Below are positions 50,872-59,709 of a stretch of 64,000 nucleotides of DNA, in pieces. Each line of letters begins with the position of its first letter. Position 1 is the stretch's first letter. Source of the stretch: Candidatus Omnitrophica bacterium UBA6210 (GTDB lineage: Bacteria; Omnitrophota; Gorgyraeia; Velamenicoccales; Velamenicoccaceae); contig DISM01000005.1 of the NCBI GenBank assembly GCA_002421805.1, positions 180,631-244,630 on the forward strand, in the 5' to 3' direction. A program made the position numbers and the translations under genes. The notes under the pieces were generated by a model. The model saw nothing but the letters and a program-made list of their open reading frames with translations, did no database searches and was not told where the DNA came from.

Positions 50872-51975
50872 TTATTTCTTAAAAAATTCAAAAAAACGTC
50901 TTTCATTAAGCTGCGCCAAAGCGTCTTCAGGCAGGAGTCCTCTCAGGCAGGCGATATCCTGGCAGGATTTATTATAGCGGAAATACTGGTAGCAGGGTTG
51001 ACAGGGGAGACGCCGCGACAAAACGACGGCATTTTCTCTCGAAGGATAGGGCCCGTAAACTTTCGGATCGGCAGGCCCGTAAAAAACGGCCATCGGGACA
51101 TCCTGACAGGAAGCAATATGGGCCAGGCCTCCGTCGTTTCCGATAAACAGGGCGGCATGCTTGATGATGGCCGCGGCCTGGGCGATATCCGTCTTTCCGA
51201 AAAGAGGAATGATGTTCGCCGATAAACCGGAAAAAAGCTTTTCGAAACGCCGCTCGTCCTCTGTCCCCAGAAGCACGATAGCGCCGGGATCGAAAAAGAC
51301 CCTCAACAGTTTTAAAAACTGCACAAAATATTCCGGCGGCCATTGTTTATAATAGGCATCCATGCCCCACGTCGCGCCTCCGCCGGCCGAAACAACAATA
51401 TAGCGCCCACCGCTCCAGCCGCCATCTTTTAGAAGTTTCTCCGCCGCTGCTTCGACATTCGAAGAAAGCCTTAACTCCGGCTTTTTGTCGGCGATGTCCA
51501 GTCCGATCAAGCCGGCCAAATCGCATACGTATTCAATGACGCTTTTACCGCTATAGCCCTGTTCAGGAAGGTTCAGAGGTTTGTTAAGGAAGATATTCCT
51601 CTTCTTATAATTGAAACCCGCTATGATGGGAATATGCAGGAAGAATTTGGCCCAAAAAGAATATTCGGGCTGCATGGAAAAATCAAAGGCCATATCATAA
51701 TGCTTTCGGCCGCAATGAAAGAGGAGTCGTAATTTCTCACGCAAGACCTCGATCTTAGGCATGCGTTTCCAAAGGTCCTTATCAATGACATGGATCTCAT
51801 CGACATATGGGCAGAGCTGCATCAGTTGGCGGGTCCTGGGGCCGATGATCACATCCAGGCGTTCTGTGTTGCGCTGGACTTTCAAGGCCTTCAGGAGCGG
51901 AAAGATGAAAAGCGTATCGCCGATCCCGTACGGCTGGACAACGAGAATGCGTTCTTTACGCGCTTGATTTTCCAT
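50872..51975 (-). CDS. Glycosyltransferase family 9 (heptosyltransferase-like), minus strand
   Basis: 367 residues and the only convincing minus-strand gene in the window. LVVQPYGIGDTLFIFPLLKALKV, IVVSAGGGATWGMDAYYKQWPPEYFVQFL and LFIGNDGGLAHIASCQDVPMAVFYGPADPKVYGPYP are family 9 blocks; CQPCYQYFRYNKSCQDIACLRGL is the cysteine-containing C-terminal segment also present in the other GT9 here (CAPCYNPLGCRSMSC). Divergent from gmhB across 81 bp, fitting a heptose-adding role. Confidence 0.92.
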   Translation of the reverse strand: MENQARKERILVVQPYGIGDTLFIFPLLKALKVQRNTERLDVIIGPRTRQLMQLCPYVDEIHVIDKDLWKRMPKIEVLREKLRLLFHCGRKHYDMAFDFSMQPEYSFWAKFFLHIPIIAGFNYKKRNIFLNKPLNLPEQGYSGKSVIEYVCDLAGLIGLDIADKKPELRLSSNVEAAAEKLLKDGGWSGGRYIVVSAGGGATWGMDAYYKQWPPEYFVQFLKLLRVFFDPGAIVLLGTEDERRFEKLFSGLSANIIPLFGKTDIAQAAAIIKHAALFIGNDGGLAHIASCQDVPMAVFYGPADPKVYGPYPSRENAVVLSRRLPCQPCYQYFRYNKSCQDIACLRGLLPEDALAQLNERRFFEFFKK

Positions 51976-52056
51976 GCTATTATTTTTATCATTATTACTT
52001 TCGATGTCAATCAGTTATGTGAAATAGTGTTTTGCAGCTGACCTCAGACAAAAGGT

Positions 52057-52614
52057 ATGAGATTCATATTTCTCGACAGGGACGGCGTCATCAATAAATA
52101 TCCGGGCGACAGGAAATATGTGACCCGTTTGCGCGATTTTCGTTTTCTGCCAGGGTCCCTGCGTGCCATCAGGCTTTTGACCCGGGCAGGGTATCATATT
52201 TTTGTCATATCCAACCAGGCGGGCGTCACCAAGGGGCTGTATTCCAAAGAAACTCTGGATAAGATGACGGATCACATGCTGACCCAGGCAAGGCGACAGG
52301 GAGGCAGAATCGAAAAAGCCCTGTATTGTCTTCATACCGATGCGATGAACTGTTCCTGCAGAAAACCCAAAGATGGCCTATTGAAGCAGGCGACTGCAGG
52401 CCAGAAAGTGGACAAGAACAACTCTTACTTCATCGGTGACAGCCTCAGGGATGTCAAGGCAGGAAAGCTTTTCGGTTGCAAGACGATCCTTGCGCTTTCC
52501 GGACGCGAGAAACTCGAAAATGCCGGTAGCTGGGATGTCCTTCCGGACTTTATTGCAAAAAACCTGTTGGATGCCGCCAGGCACATCGTCGGCAATAAAT
52601 ATGAAAGGGCCTGA
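52057..52614 (+). CDS. gmhB: D-glycero-D-manno-heptose 1,7-bisphosphate phosphatase
   Basis: 185 residues of the HAD IIIA family. FLDRDGVINKYPG holds the nucleophile and acid aspartates, FVISNQAGVTKGLY motif II, the C-x-H...C-x-C zinc-binding segment is CLHTDAMNCSCRKPKDG (with the motif III lysine), and YFIGDSLRDVKAGKLFGC motif IV. It removes the C7 phosphate in heptose activation. AAAGG precedes the start. The next gene is a nucleotidyltransferase suited to the following step. Confidence 0.93.
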   Translation: MRFIFLDRDGVINKYPGDRKYVTRLRDFRFLPGSLRAIRLLTRAGYHIFVISNQAGVTKGLYSKETLDKMTDHMLTQARRQGGRIEKALYCLHTDAMNCSCRKPKDGLLKQATAGQKVDKNNSYFIGDSLRDVKAGKLFGCKTILALSGREKLENAGSWDVLPDFIAKNLLDAARHIVGNKYERA

Positions 52615-52639
52615 TTCCTTGTCGTTTTTCAGTATTTCG

Positions 52640-52748
52640 GTAACGGTTACGAAGCCCGTCTGGGTTACGTTGTTCGGTTACGGTTTTAAAGACGAACGAC
52701 GCTGCCGAAGACGATACGGGCATCGTTACCGTTACCCAAAAACGTTAC
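52640..52748. repeat. Cluster of seven GTTAC/GTAAC motifs
   Basis: GTTAC or its complement occurs at about 52640, 52646, 52664, 52677, 52725, 52731 and 52744 within 110 bp, several as GGTTACG or CGTTACC, some facing each other. No coding frame. It lies just upstream of the nucleotidyltransferase gene. Confidence 0.6.
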
Positions 52749-52769
52749 CAATACAGTGAAGAGGTTTAT

Positions 52770-53483
52770 GTGAACGATCGTAATAATAAGATGCAGGTTG
52801 TCATTTTGGCGGGAGGGAGGGGGACGCGCCTTGTCCCAATGACGGACCAAATCCCTAAGCCGATGGTATCCATCCTCGATAGGCCCTTCCTGCAATATGA
52901 GCTTCATTTGCTGAAATTACAGGGGTATTGCGACATCCTGATCCTTACAGGATATCTGGGAGAGGTGATTGAAAAATATTTTAAAGACGGTGCTGCCCTG
53001 GGCCTGCACATCGTCTATTCGCACGAACAAACACCGCTGGGGACAGGCGGCGCCCTCAAGCTGGCCGAGAAAAAAATATCCGGCGATTTTATCCTGATGA
53101 ACGGCGACACGCTTTTTCCGTTCGATCTGCATGAGCTGATTGGTTTTTTTCATAAACACAACAAGATGGGCGTGATCGCCGTTTCAAAGGATCCGTCCTG
53201 CCGATCTGCTTTTAATATTACGGCGGGGACAGAGGGACTGGTGGAAAAATATCACAAAAAACCTCCGCTGTCCGGGGCCGATTATGCATCCGGGGGGGTC
53301 GGTGTGTTTAAGCATGAATTGTTAAGCTTGATCCCTTCAAATCGACCCTGTTCTCTGGAAGACGATATTTACGATATCCTTATTCGGAATCATGATTTGG
53401 CAGCATATGTCGCTCCGGGGGCTTTTTACGACATGGGGACGCCAGAACGACTCAAAAGAATACAGGAGTTTCTCTCGCCATGA
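52770..53483 (+). CDS. Sugar-1-phosphate nucleotidyltransferase (HddC/RmlA-like)
   Basis: 237 residues. VVILAGGRGTRLVPMTDQIPKPMVSILDRPFLQYEL is the nucleotide-binding N-terminus, TPLGTGGALKLAEKKISGDFILMNGDTLFPFD the central block, and FYDMGTPERLKRIQEFL the end. Beside gmhB it most resembles HddC, which makes GDP-D-glycero-alpha-D-manno-heptose, though a related hexose-1-phosphate specificity cannot be excluded. I place the start at GTG 52770 with GAGG 5 bp upstream; ATG 52791 has no ribosome site. Overlaps the next gene by 4 bp. Confidence 0.82.
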   Translation: MNDRNNKMQVVILAGGRGTRLVPMTDQIPKPMVSILDRPFLQYELHLLKLQGYCDILILTGYLGEVIEKYFKDGAALGLHIVYSHEQTPLGTGGALKLAEKKISGDFILMNGDTLFPFDLHELIGFFHKHNKMGVIAVSKDPSCRSAFNITAGTEGLVEKYHKKPPLSGADYASGGVGVFKHELLSLIPSNRPCSLEDDIYDILIRNHDLAAYVAPGAFYDMGTPERLKRIQEFLSP

Positions 53484-54583
53484 TGGCTAACGCTTCCAAG
53501 AAAGTCCTCATTCTTTATGCTACGGCGGGCTCAGGCCATAAGAAGGCGGCCGAGGCCATCTTCCATAAAGCCAAATGCAGATATCAGGATGTCCACACGG
53601 CTGATGTCGTCAAATACATGCCGTTTCTTGTCCGAAAACTTTATTCGGATGGCTACACATTCGTCATCAGTCATCTGCCATGGCTTTGGGCGGTCATGTA
53701 TCGTTTGAGCGACAGTCCCTGGCTTTCTCTGATCAATGTACGCCTGCGGCGCTTCATGGATGTGGCGGCTTGCCAATCTTTTGTGCGTTTCCTCCTGGAG
53801 GAAGACCCGGATATCATCATCTCTACGCAATTTCTGGCTTCTGAGATCGCAGCCTACGCTAAAATAAAAAAAGGCCTCAAGGCCAGTCTGATTACGGTTG
53901 TCACGGATTACGGCGTCCACAATTTTTGGGTCAATCCGGGAACCGACCTTTACTGCGCAGCCGCTCCTTCAACCAAAGACATCCTGATGAAAAAAGGCAT
54001 CAGTGAATCGCAGATCGTCGTGACAGGCATTCCTCTTGATGAAAAATTCCTGCACGTAGACGATGCCGCGGTCATCCGCCATAAACTCGATGCCAAAGAA
54101 GGCGTATTCACTGTTCTCATCGCCACGGGCGGCATCGGCATAGGCCCTATCGCAGATATCGCAGACAGACTGAAAAACGACGCGCAACTCCTGGTGGTTT
54201 GCGGGCACAACAAAAAGCTGTATCGGACGCTGGTCGACATGAAACACCCCCATATCAAGGCCTTCGGTTTTGTGGACAACATGCAGGAGCTCATGCGCAT
54301 TTCCGATATCATGGTCACAAAAGCAGGGGGGTTGAGCGTTACAGAGGCCCTGAACATGGAACTGCCCATGATCCTGTTCTGTCTTTTGCCCGGCCAGGAA
54401 ACCATCAATGCCAACATGATGCAGGCGCTCGGCGCCGGAAGGATCGTTCCCGGCCTGGGGGCCATAGAAAGAGAAGTGCTGGATTTCAAAGGGAACGCCC
54501 AGAAGCTTAACGCCTTCCGCGCCAATTGCCGCGCCTTGGCCCGTCCGCGCTCCAGCGCAGACATTGTGAACTTAATCCACTGA
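53480..54583 (+). CDS. MGDG-synthase/UgtP-like glycosyltransferase (copy 2)
   Basis: 367 residues, clearly paralogous to 25295-26416. LILYATAGSGHKKAAEAIFHKA is the N-terminal motif, TVVTDYGVHNFWVNPGTDLYCAA the central loop, VLIATGGIGIGPIADIA the second lobe start and VTKAGGLSVTEALNMELPMILFCLLPGQETINA the donor site. It probably glycosylates a membrane lipid. The coding region runs 4 bp into the preceding gene and ends 11 bp before the priA-like start. Confidence 0.87.
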   Translation: MMANASKKVLILYATAGSGHKKAAEAIFHKAKCRYQDVHTADVVKYMPFLVRKLYSDGYTFVISHLPWLWAVMYRLSDSPWLSLINVRLRRFMDVAACQSFVRFLLEEDPDIIISTQFLASEIAAYAKIKKGLKASLITVVTDYGVHNFWVNPGTDLYCAAAPSTKDILMKKGISESQIVVTGIPLDEKFLHVDDAAVIRHKLDAKEGVFTVLIATGGIGIGPIADIADRLKNDAQLLVVCGHNKKLYRTLVDMKHPHIKAFGFVDNMQELMRISDIMVTKAGGLSVTEALNMELPMILFCLLPGQETINANMMQALGAGRIVPGLGAIEREVLDFKGNAQKLNAFRANCRALARPRSSADIVNLIH

Positions 54584-54594
54584 TCGGATTTCTC

Positions 54595-56508
54595 ATGAAA
54601 CAGATCGCCGAAGTCGCAATCCCTGTCTCTTTGGCCCTGAACGAAACATTTGATTACCGCGTCCCTCGCCATTGCCGCGCTCATTTGGCGGTCGGATGCC
54701 GCGTCCAGGTCCCCTTTGGCCACAGACAGCTCATAGGTTATGTGACCGCTTTCAAAAGCGCGTCCCGCTATGAAAGGAAACTTAAAGCTCTGTCGGATTG
54801 CCTGGATCCTCAGGGGCCCTTATTGAATGAACGCCTTATGTCATTAGCACGTTTTCTGAGCCGTGAATATTTCTGCTCCCTGGCCCAGGGGTTTGAAACC
54901 GTCCTGCCGCGCCCCCTGAGAATAGCGACGCGCCATATCGCAGCAGCCGAACCGGATGAAACGGCTTCTTCGCTCGACCCTCTCACAGAGGAAGAAAAAG
55001 CATCTTTGGATCGCCTTGAGCCGGGCCAGGCCACGTATGTGATCGAAGACATGTCCGGCGGCGAGCGCTGGAAGATATATCGAGCCTTGATAAAATCTAC
55101 GCTTGCTCAAGGCAGGGATGTCCTTGTTCTTGTCCCTGATTATGCCATGATCGCCTATGCCCGGGAACAGCTAAAAACAGGCGTCCCGGAGTGTGTCGTC
55201 TCTTCCCATGAAAGACCGGCCGTTGTTCGAAATTCCTGGTTGAAAGCCCAGAAGAATGCAGGGGTCCTGGTCATAGGGACACGGAGCGCTGTTTTTTCGC
55301 CGGTCCACAATCCCGGCCTCATCATCATTGACCACGAGGGACACTTCGCTTATCACCAACAGCAAGTCCCAAATTATCACATCCGGGACATCGCGCTTAA
55401 GATCGCCCGCGATTGCGCCTCAAAGCTTGTCTTCGGGGCATTCGTTCCTTCTTTAGAGGCTTTTGCGCTGGTAGAGCGCCATGAAGCTTCTTTATTGCGT
55501 TGCGGCTCTCCGCAAGCTACGCCGCGGATCACGATGGTAGACATGCAGCAGGAATATGTTCCTAAGGGCCATACAAAGATGATCTCTAAGGTATTGGAAT
55601 TTCGTCTCGCGGAATTGCTCGAAAAGAAGGAAAGGATGCTTTTGTTCGTGCCGCAGAAGGGGTTCTCGACTTTCCTCTATTGTCCAAGGTGCAAGAAAGC
55701 CGTCGAATGCGAGCGTTGCAGCTCTCCGGTGTCATATTACCGCACGATCAAGCGCTTTGTTTGTCCGGCATGCCATCTGGAGCAGGAGGCCAGAGATATC
55801 TGTCCCAGATGCTCAGGGGCCTACGTACGCTATTCGGGTTTTGGGACCGAAAAAGTCGAAAGCGAGCTGCGAAGACTGTTTCCGTCTGTCAGGATCGCGC
55901 AGTTCTCGAAGACTGCCGACCCGGTGGAATCTTATGATATAATGCTAGCGACCCAGGAAATTTTGGAAGACCCGAACATTTTCAGACATTGTTTTGACCG
56001 TGTCGTCCTTATTGCGGCAGACCTCATGCTAGGGCGGCCCGATTTTCGCGCAACAGAACACGCTTTTAGCCGTTTCTTGATATTGTCGCGCATCGCCAAA
56101 GTTGAGCTTATTATCCAGACAAAAATGCCCGAGCATTACGTCTGGGGATTTCTTAAAACACAGGACAGCGCTGGTTTTCTCAAAAAAGAGTTTGAAGAAC
56201 GGCGTGAACTTAGACTGCCGCCTGTTGTCCGGTTAGGAACCCTGACAATCAGGGCCAGGACGGAGCTTGCAATCCTGGCTGCGGCGAAAAAGGCTTTACG
56301 GGCGGTGAAGACATCCCGGAAGCGTCATAACGCGGTCGCAGAAGTTTTTGATCCCCAACCCGCCAGGCCGTTTAAATTACGCGGGTATTTTCGTTATCAA
56401 ATGCTGATCAAATACAAGGAACTCGGAAAGATGGAGAAGGCGCTGCGTCGTCTTGTCTGCGACCGTCCCAGCGGCGTCATCACGACGTTTGACCCGGCCC
56501 GTGAATAA
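54595..56508 (+). CDS. priA: PriA-like primosomal protein with degenerate helicase motifs
   Basis: 637 residues. The N-terminal DNA 3'-end-binding domain (FDYRVPRHCRAHLAVGCRVQVPFGHRQLIGYV) and the double zinc-binding insert with eight cysteines (CPRCKKAVECERC, CPACHLEQEARDICPRC) are intact. Where PriA has its Walker A (GSGKT) this protein has EDMSGGERW (151-159), and the DEEH box reads D246-HEGH; the later GTQM-KG-DF motif reads ATQEILEDPNIF. ATP-driven unwinding is therefore unlikely. Loss of helicase motifs is known in actinobacterial PriA. ATG 54595 starts at the domain; earlier ATG 54526 lies in the previous gene. The fmt neighbour is the common priA-fmt arrangement. Confidence 0.9.
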   Translation: MKQIAEVAIPVSLALNETFDYRVPRHCRAHLAVGCRVQVPFGHRQLIGYVTAFKSASRYERKLKALSDCLDPQGPLLNERLMSLARFLSREYFCSLAQGFETVLPRPLRIATRHIAAAEPDETASSLDPLTEEEKASLDRLEPGQATYVIEDMSGGERWKIYRALIKSTLAQGRDVLVLVPDYAMIAYAREQLKTGVPECVVSSHERPAVVRNSWLKAQKNAGVLVIGTRSAVFSPVHNPGLIIIDHEGHFAYHQQQVPNYHIRDIALKIARDCASKLVFGAFVPSLEAFALVERHEASLLRCGSPQATPRITMVDMQQEYVPKGHTKMISKVLEFRLAELLEKKERMLLFVPQKGFSTFLYCPRCKKAVECERCSSPVSYYRTIKRFVCPACHLEQEARDICPRCSGAYVRYSGFGTEKVESELRRLFPSVRIAQFSKTADPVESYDIMLATQEILEDPNIFRHCFDRVVLIAADLMLGRPDFRATEHAFSRFLILSRIAKVELIIQTKMPEHYVWGFLKTQDSAGFLKKEFEERRELRLPPVVRLGTLTIRARTELAILAAAKKALRAVKTSRKRHNAVAEVFDPQPARPFKLRGYFRYQMLIKYKELGKMEKALRRLVCDRPSGVITTFDPARE

Positions 56509-56514
56509 CATATG

Positions 56515-57447
56515 ATGAACATCGTCTTTTTTGGCAGTGGAAATTTTGCCGTTAAGGTCCTGGAAAGTATCGACAGGCGCGCCTTTCCCATAAGTCTTGT
56601 TGTGACGCAACCCGACAGAAAAAAAGGACGTCATCTGCATCTGGGGGCAACGCCGGTCAAGACATTTGCCCTCGATCATGGCTTAAACATCTTCCAGCCG
56701 GAAGATGTCAACGGTGTTGAATCTCTGGAGACGCTTAAGGACAAACACGCTGATATCTTTCTTGTCGTCTCTTACGGCAGGATCCTTTCAGGCCGGCTTT
56801 TAGATGTCCCGAGCATTATGGCCATCAACATCCATTCGTCGCTTCTGCCCAAATACAGAGGGGCTGCGCCGGTTAACCGGGCACTCATCCAGGGCGAGAA
56901 AACAACGGGGATCACTTTCATCAAGATGAACACGGGTATGGACCGCGGGGATATTCTTCTACAGAAGGTTTTAAAAATCGGCCGCCATGACACAGCGCCC
57001 GTATTGGACCAGAGATTATCTCTTTTGGCGTCGAAATACATCAACAAGCTTCTTGCCGTGACCGAACTGGGTCGTTATCGTCTTAAGAAACAACGCGAAA
57101 ACACGGCCAGTTACGCTGCCCTCATGCACAAACAGGATGGCTTGATCCGCTGGCAAGAGACTTCCACAGAAATATATAACCGCTTTCGGGGTTGCTACGG
57201 TTGGCCCGGCACTTTTACGTTCTTTCGAGGAAAGATCCTGAAAATCCTTGAGCTGAAGCCCGGACGCCGTTTGGCGCAGGCAAAGCCGGGGACAATCGTC
57301 AAAGTTGAAGACAATGCTCTGGTCGTTGCCTGCAGACAGGGCACAGTTATCATCACCGAGGTCCTGCCTGAATCGCACAAGAAGATGCCGGTATCCAGTT
57401 TTTTGGCCGGGCATGATGTCAAGGTTGGGAATATCCTTGGGGTCTAA
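56515..57447 (+). CDS. fmt: Methionyl-tRNA formyltransferase
   Basis: 310 residues (311 if ATG 56512 is used). MNIVFFGSGNFAVKVLE, VVTQPDRKKGRHLHLGATPVK, and NIHSSLLPKYRGAAPVNRALIQGEKTTGITFIKMNTGMDRGDIL contain the catalytic N-H-D set and SLLPKYRG signature; the C-terminal barrel starts near GTIVKVEDNALVVAC. It formylates initiator Met-tRNA using 10-formyl-tetrahydrofolate. It follows priA by a few bases. Confidence 0.95.
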   Translation: MNIVFFGSGNFAVKVLESIDRRAFPISLVVTQPDRKKGRHLHLGATPVKTFALDHGLNIFQPEDVNGVESLETLKDKHADIFLVVSYGRILSGRLLDVPSIMAINIHSSLLPKYRGAAPVNRALIQGEKTTGITFIKMNTGMDRGDILLQKVLKIGRHDTAPVLDQRLSLLASKYINKLLAVTELGRYRLKKQRENTASYAALMHKQDGLIRWQETSTEIYNRFRGCYGWPGTFTFFRGKILKILELKPGRRLAQAKPGTIVKVEDNALVVACRQGTVIITEVLPESHKKMPVSSFLAGHDVKVGNILGV

Positions 57448-57469
57448 AGAACCAGGGGCTTAAAATTAC

Positions 57470-57497
57470 TTGCAAGAATATGGTGTTGTGTTAAAAT
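57470..57497 (+). promoter_or_regulatory. Sigma-70 promoter for the galT-like pair
   Basis: TTGCAA (57470-57475), 16-bp spacer, TAAAAT (57492-57497). Same -35 hexamer and spacing as the promoter at 16521-16548. A start near 57504 gives a leader of roughly 88 nt, GC-rich around 57540-57575. Confidence 0.65.
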
Positions 57498-57591
57498 TTG
57501 AGAGCGTTACAAAACCCGGAGTTCTCAAGGGTCATATTAAAGGCGGAGACCCGGACAATCTCGACCCCGTCCGTCCCTAGGAATACAATTT

Positions 57592-58620
57592 ATGCCTGAA
57601 CTCAGAAAAGATCCCGTGATCGGCAGATGGGTCATTATTGCGGTTGAGCGTTCCCGCAGGCCCAAGGGGTTCAAAGCCCCTTCACATCAAACCACAGAGG
57701 AAGATTGCCCTTTTTGCGAGGGCAAGGAAAGCCAAACGCCCCGCGAGATCTTCGCTATCCGCAAAGAAGGAAGCGCCCCGGACAAACCAGGATGGGACAC
57801 ACGCGTTGTTCCCAGCAAAAGGCCTTTTTTGCGGGTCGAAGGGAACATCAACAGGCACGGCAGGGGGCTCTATGATGTCATGAGCGGCATAGGGGCCCAT
57901 GAAGTCATCATCGAAACACCCAAGCATATCGGGAACATCGCCGATCTGGATGAAACACAGATCGCCAAAACCGTCACCTGCTGGATTGACCGTTTTGTTG
58001 ACTTAAGCAGGGACGAACGCTTCAAATACGTTCTGGTTTTTAAAAACTATGGGACAGCCGCCGGTGCCGGGCGCGTCTACCATTCCCGGAGTCAGCTGAT
58101 CGCTACGCCCGTGACACCCAAGCGCGTCAAAGAAGAACTTTTCGGATCCAAAAAATACTATGATTATCATGAGCGCTGTGTTTTTTGCGATCTCATCCAT
58201 CAAGAGATGGAATCGAAAGACAGGATCGTCCTTGATTTTGACGGATTTATCGCTGTCACGGCTTTTGCCTCACGTTTTCCTTTTGAGATCTGGATCCTGC
58301 CCAAAGAGCATAATTGCGACTTCTCGCGCATGAGCGTCGAAAAACGCCTCTATCTGGGTAAGGTCTTAAAAAAAGTATTAACAAAGCTGAAAGTGGGCCT
58401 GGAAGACCCTGCCTACAATATCGTTCTGCATACGGCTCCTTTTCGCAGGAAAAAAGCAAAAGCGGGTTACTGGAAGACAATTGAGGATGATTATCACTGG
58501 CACATCGAGATCATCCCCAGGCTTGGTAGTCCAGCGGGATTTGAATGGGGCACAGGCTTTTATATCTGTCCCATTACCCCTGAGGACGCAGCGCAATACC
58601 TGAGGGAGGTTGAGGCGTGA
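57592..58620 (+). CDS. GalT-family protein with nucleophile histidine replaced (copy 1)
   Basis: 342 residues of the galactose-1-phosphate uridylyltransferase branch of the HIT superfamily: LRKDPVIGRWVII, CPFCEGKE, IGAHEVIIETPKH, YVLVFKNYG, CVFCDLI, FASRFPFEIWILPKEH and YHWHIEIIPRL. The active site reads H164-S-R166-S-Q168 where the family has H-x-H-x-Q, so the uridylylated histidine is an arginine. The protein is otherwise well kept, which suggests a non-catalytic or altered role, perhaps with the intact paralogue next to it (overlap 4 bp). Confidence 0.9.
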   Translation: MPELRKDPVIGRWVIIAVERSRRPKGFKAPSHQTTEEDCPFCEGKESQTPREIFAIRKEGSAPDKPGWDTRVVPSKRPFLRVEGNINRHGRGLYDVMSGIGAHEVIIETPKHIGNIADLDETQIAKTVTCWIDRFVDLSRDERFKYVLVFKNYGTAAGAGRVYHSRSQLIATPVTPKRVKEELFGSKKYYDYHERCVFCDLIHQEMESKDRIVLDFDGFIAVTAFASRFPFEIWILPKEHNCDFSRMSVEKRLYLGKVLKKVLTKLKVGLEDPAYNIVLHTAPFRRKKAKAGYWKTIEDDYHWHIEIIPRLGSPAGFEWGTGFYICPITPEDAAQYLREVEA

Positions 58621-59618
58621 CGGAGCTCAGACGAGACCCCATTGTCGGCCGCTGGGTCATCATGGAAATGGACCAACCCATGACGCCAAAAGACCTGCAC
58701 ATGGCGCCGCATCACTACGAAGATACGGCCAATTGCCCGTTTTGCTACGGGAACGAGTACATGACTCCACCGGAAATCCAGGCCTTTCGCAATCCAAAGA
58801 CCGAACCGAATACGGCCGGATGGCAGGTGAGAGTGATACCCAATAAATTCCCGGCACTTCAGATCGAAGGCAATCTTGATAAAAGAGGCCTGGGGATCTT
58901 TGATCTGTCTAACGGCATCGGCGCGCACGAGATCATCCTCGAGACCCCTTATCACGAAAAAGACCTGCCTGACCTGGAGCTTGGCGAGATCGAAAACGTC
59001 CTGAGGATGTACTGTCTGCGTTCCAAAGACCTGCAGAAGGACAAGCGCTTCAAATACATCATGATCTTCAAGAATTACGGCAGCGGTGCCGGGGCGACCC
59101 TTGATCACAACCATAGCCAGCTGATCGCCCTGCCCATGATCCCCAAGAACGTGATCGAGGAATTGAATGGATCCGGGGAGTATTTCGACTTCCGTGAACG
59201 TTGCATTTTTTGCGACATGATCCGCCAGGAACTGGATGAAAAAGAACGCATCGTCACGCAAAACGACCAATTTATCGCCTTTTGTCCTTTTGCCTCGCGT
59301 TTTCCTTTTGAGATGTGGGTGATGCCCAAAGAACACCAGCTGTTCTTCCATGACAGCTCCGACAGCGACATTGCCAGCATGGCCAGGATCTTGAAAGAAG
59401 TACTCGCAAAGATGAAAACAGTCCTCAACGATCCGCCGTATAATTTCATCATTCATACGTCCCCTATTGACGGAGAAGAGCGACAGGGGTATCACTGGCA
59501 CATGGAGATCATGCCGCGCCTGAGCCGCATCGCAGGCTTCGAATGGGGAACAGGGTTTTATGCGGTGTCCACGCCTCCGGAAGTCGCTATCAAATACCTC
59601 AAAGAGGCCAAGATATAA
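58617..59618 (+). CDS. galT: Galactose-1-phosphate uridylyltransferase family enzyme (copy 2, intact site)
   Basis: 333 residues. LRRDPIVGRWVIMEMDQP, CPFCYGNEYMTPPE, IGAHEIILETPYHEKDL and LDHNHSQLIALP with H164-N-H166-S-Q168, then YHWHMEIMPRLSRIAGFEWGTG. H166 is the expected nucleophile that carries the nucleotide. It exchanges hexose-1-phosphate between nucleotide sugars or with phosphate (UDP-glucose/galactose or a related ADP-glucose reaction). The start is GTG 58617 within the stop of copy 1. The C-terminus is followed by gap. Confidence 0.92.
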   Translation: MTELRRDPIVGRWVIMEMDQPMTPKDLHMAPHHYEDTANCPFCYGNEYMTPPEIQAFRNPKTEPNTAGWQVRVIPNKFPALQIEGNLDKRGLGIFDLSNGIGAHEIILETPYHEKDLPDLELGEIENVLRMYCLRSKDLQKDKRFKYIMIFKNYGSGAGATLDHNHSQLIALPMIPKNVIEELNGSGEYFDFRERCIFCDMIRQELDEKERIVTQNDQFIAFCPFASRFPFEMWVMPKEHQLFFHDSSDSDIASMARILKEVLAKMKTVLNDPPYNFIIHTSPIDGEERQGYHWHMEIMPRLSRIAGFEWGTGFYAVSTPPEVAIKYLKEAKI

Positions 59619-59709
59619 CCAAGAGGTTAAAGCGCAGAAAACGGCTCCCGGCGTTTTAACCGCTATCTTTAACGGGAACGAATAACACAGAGAAAGAGAG
59701 GGAAACATC

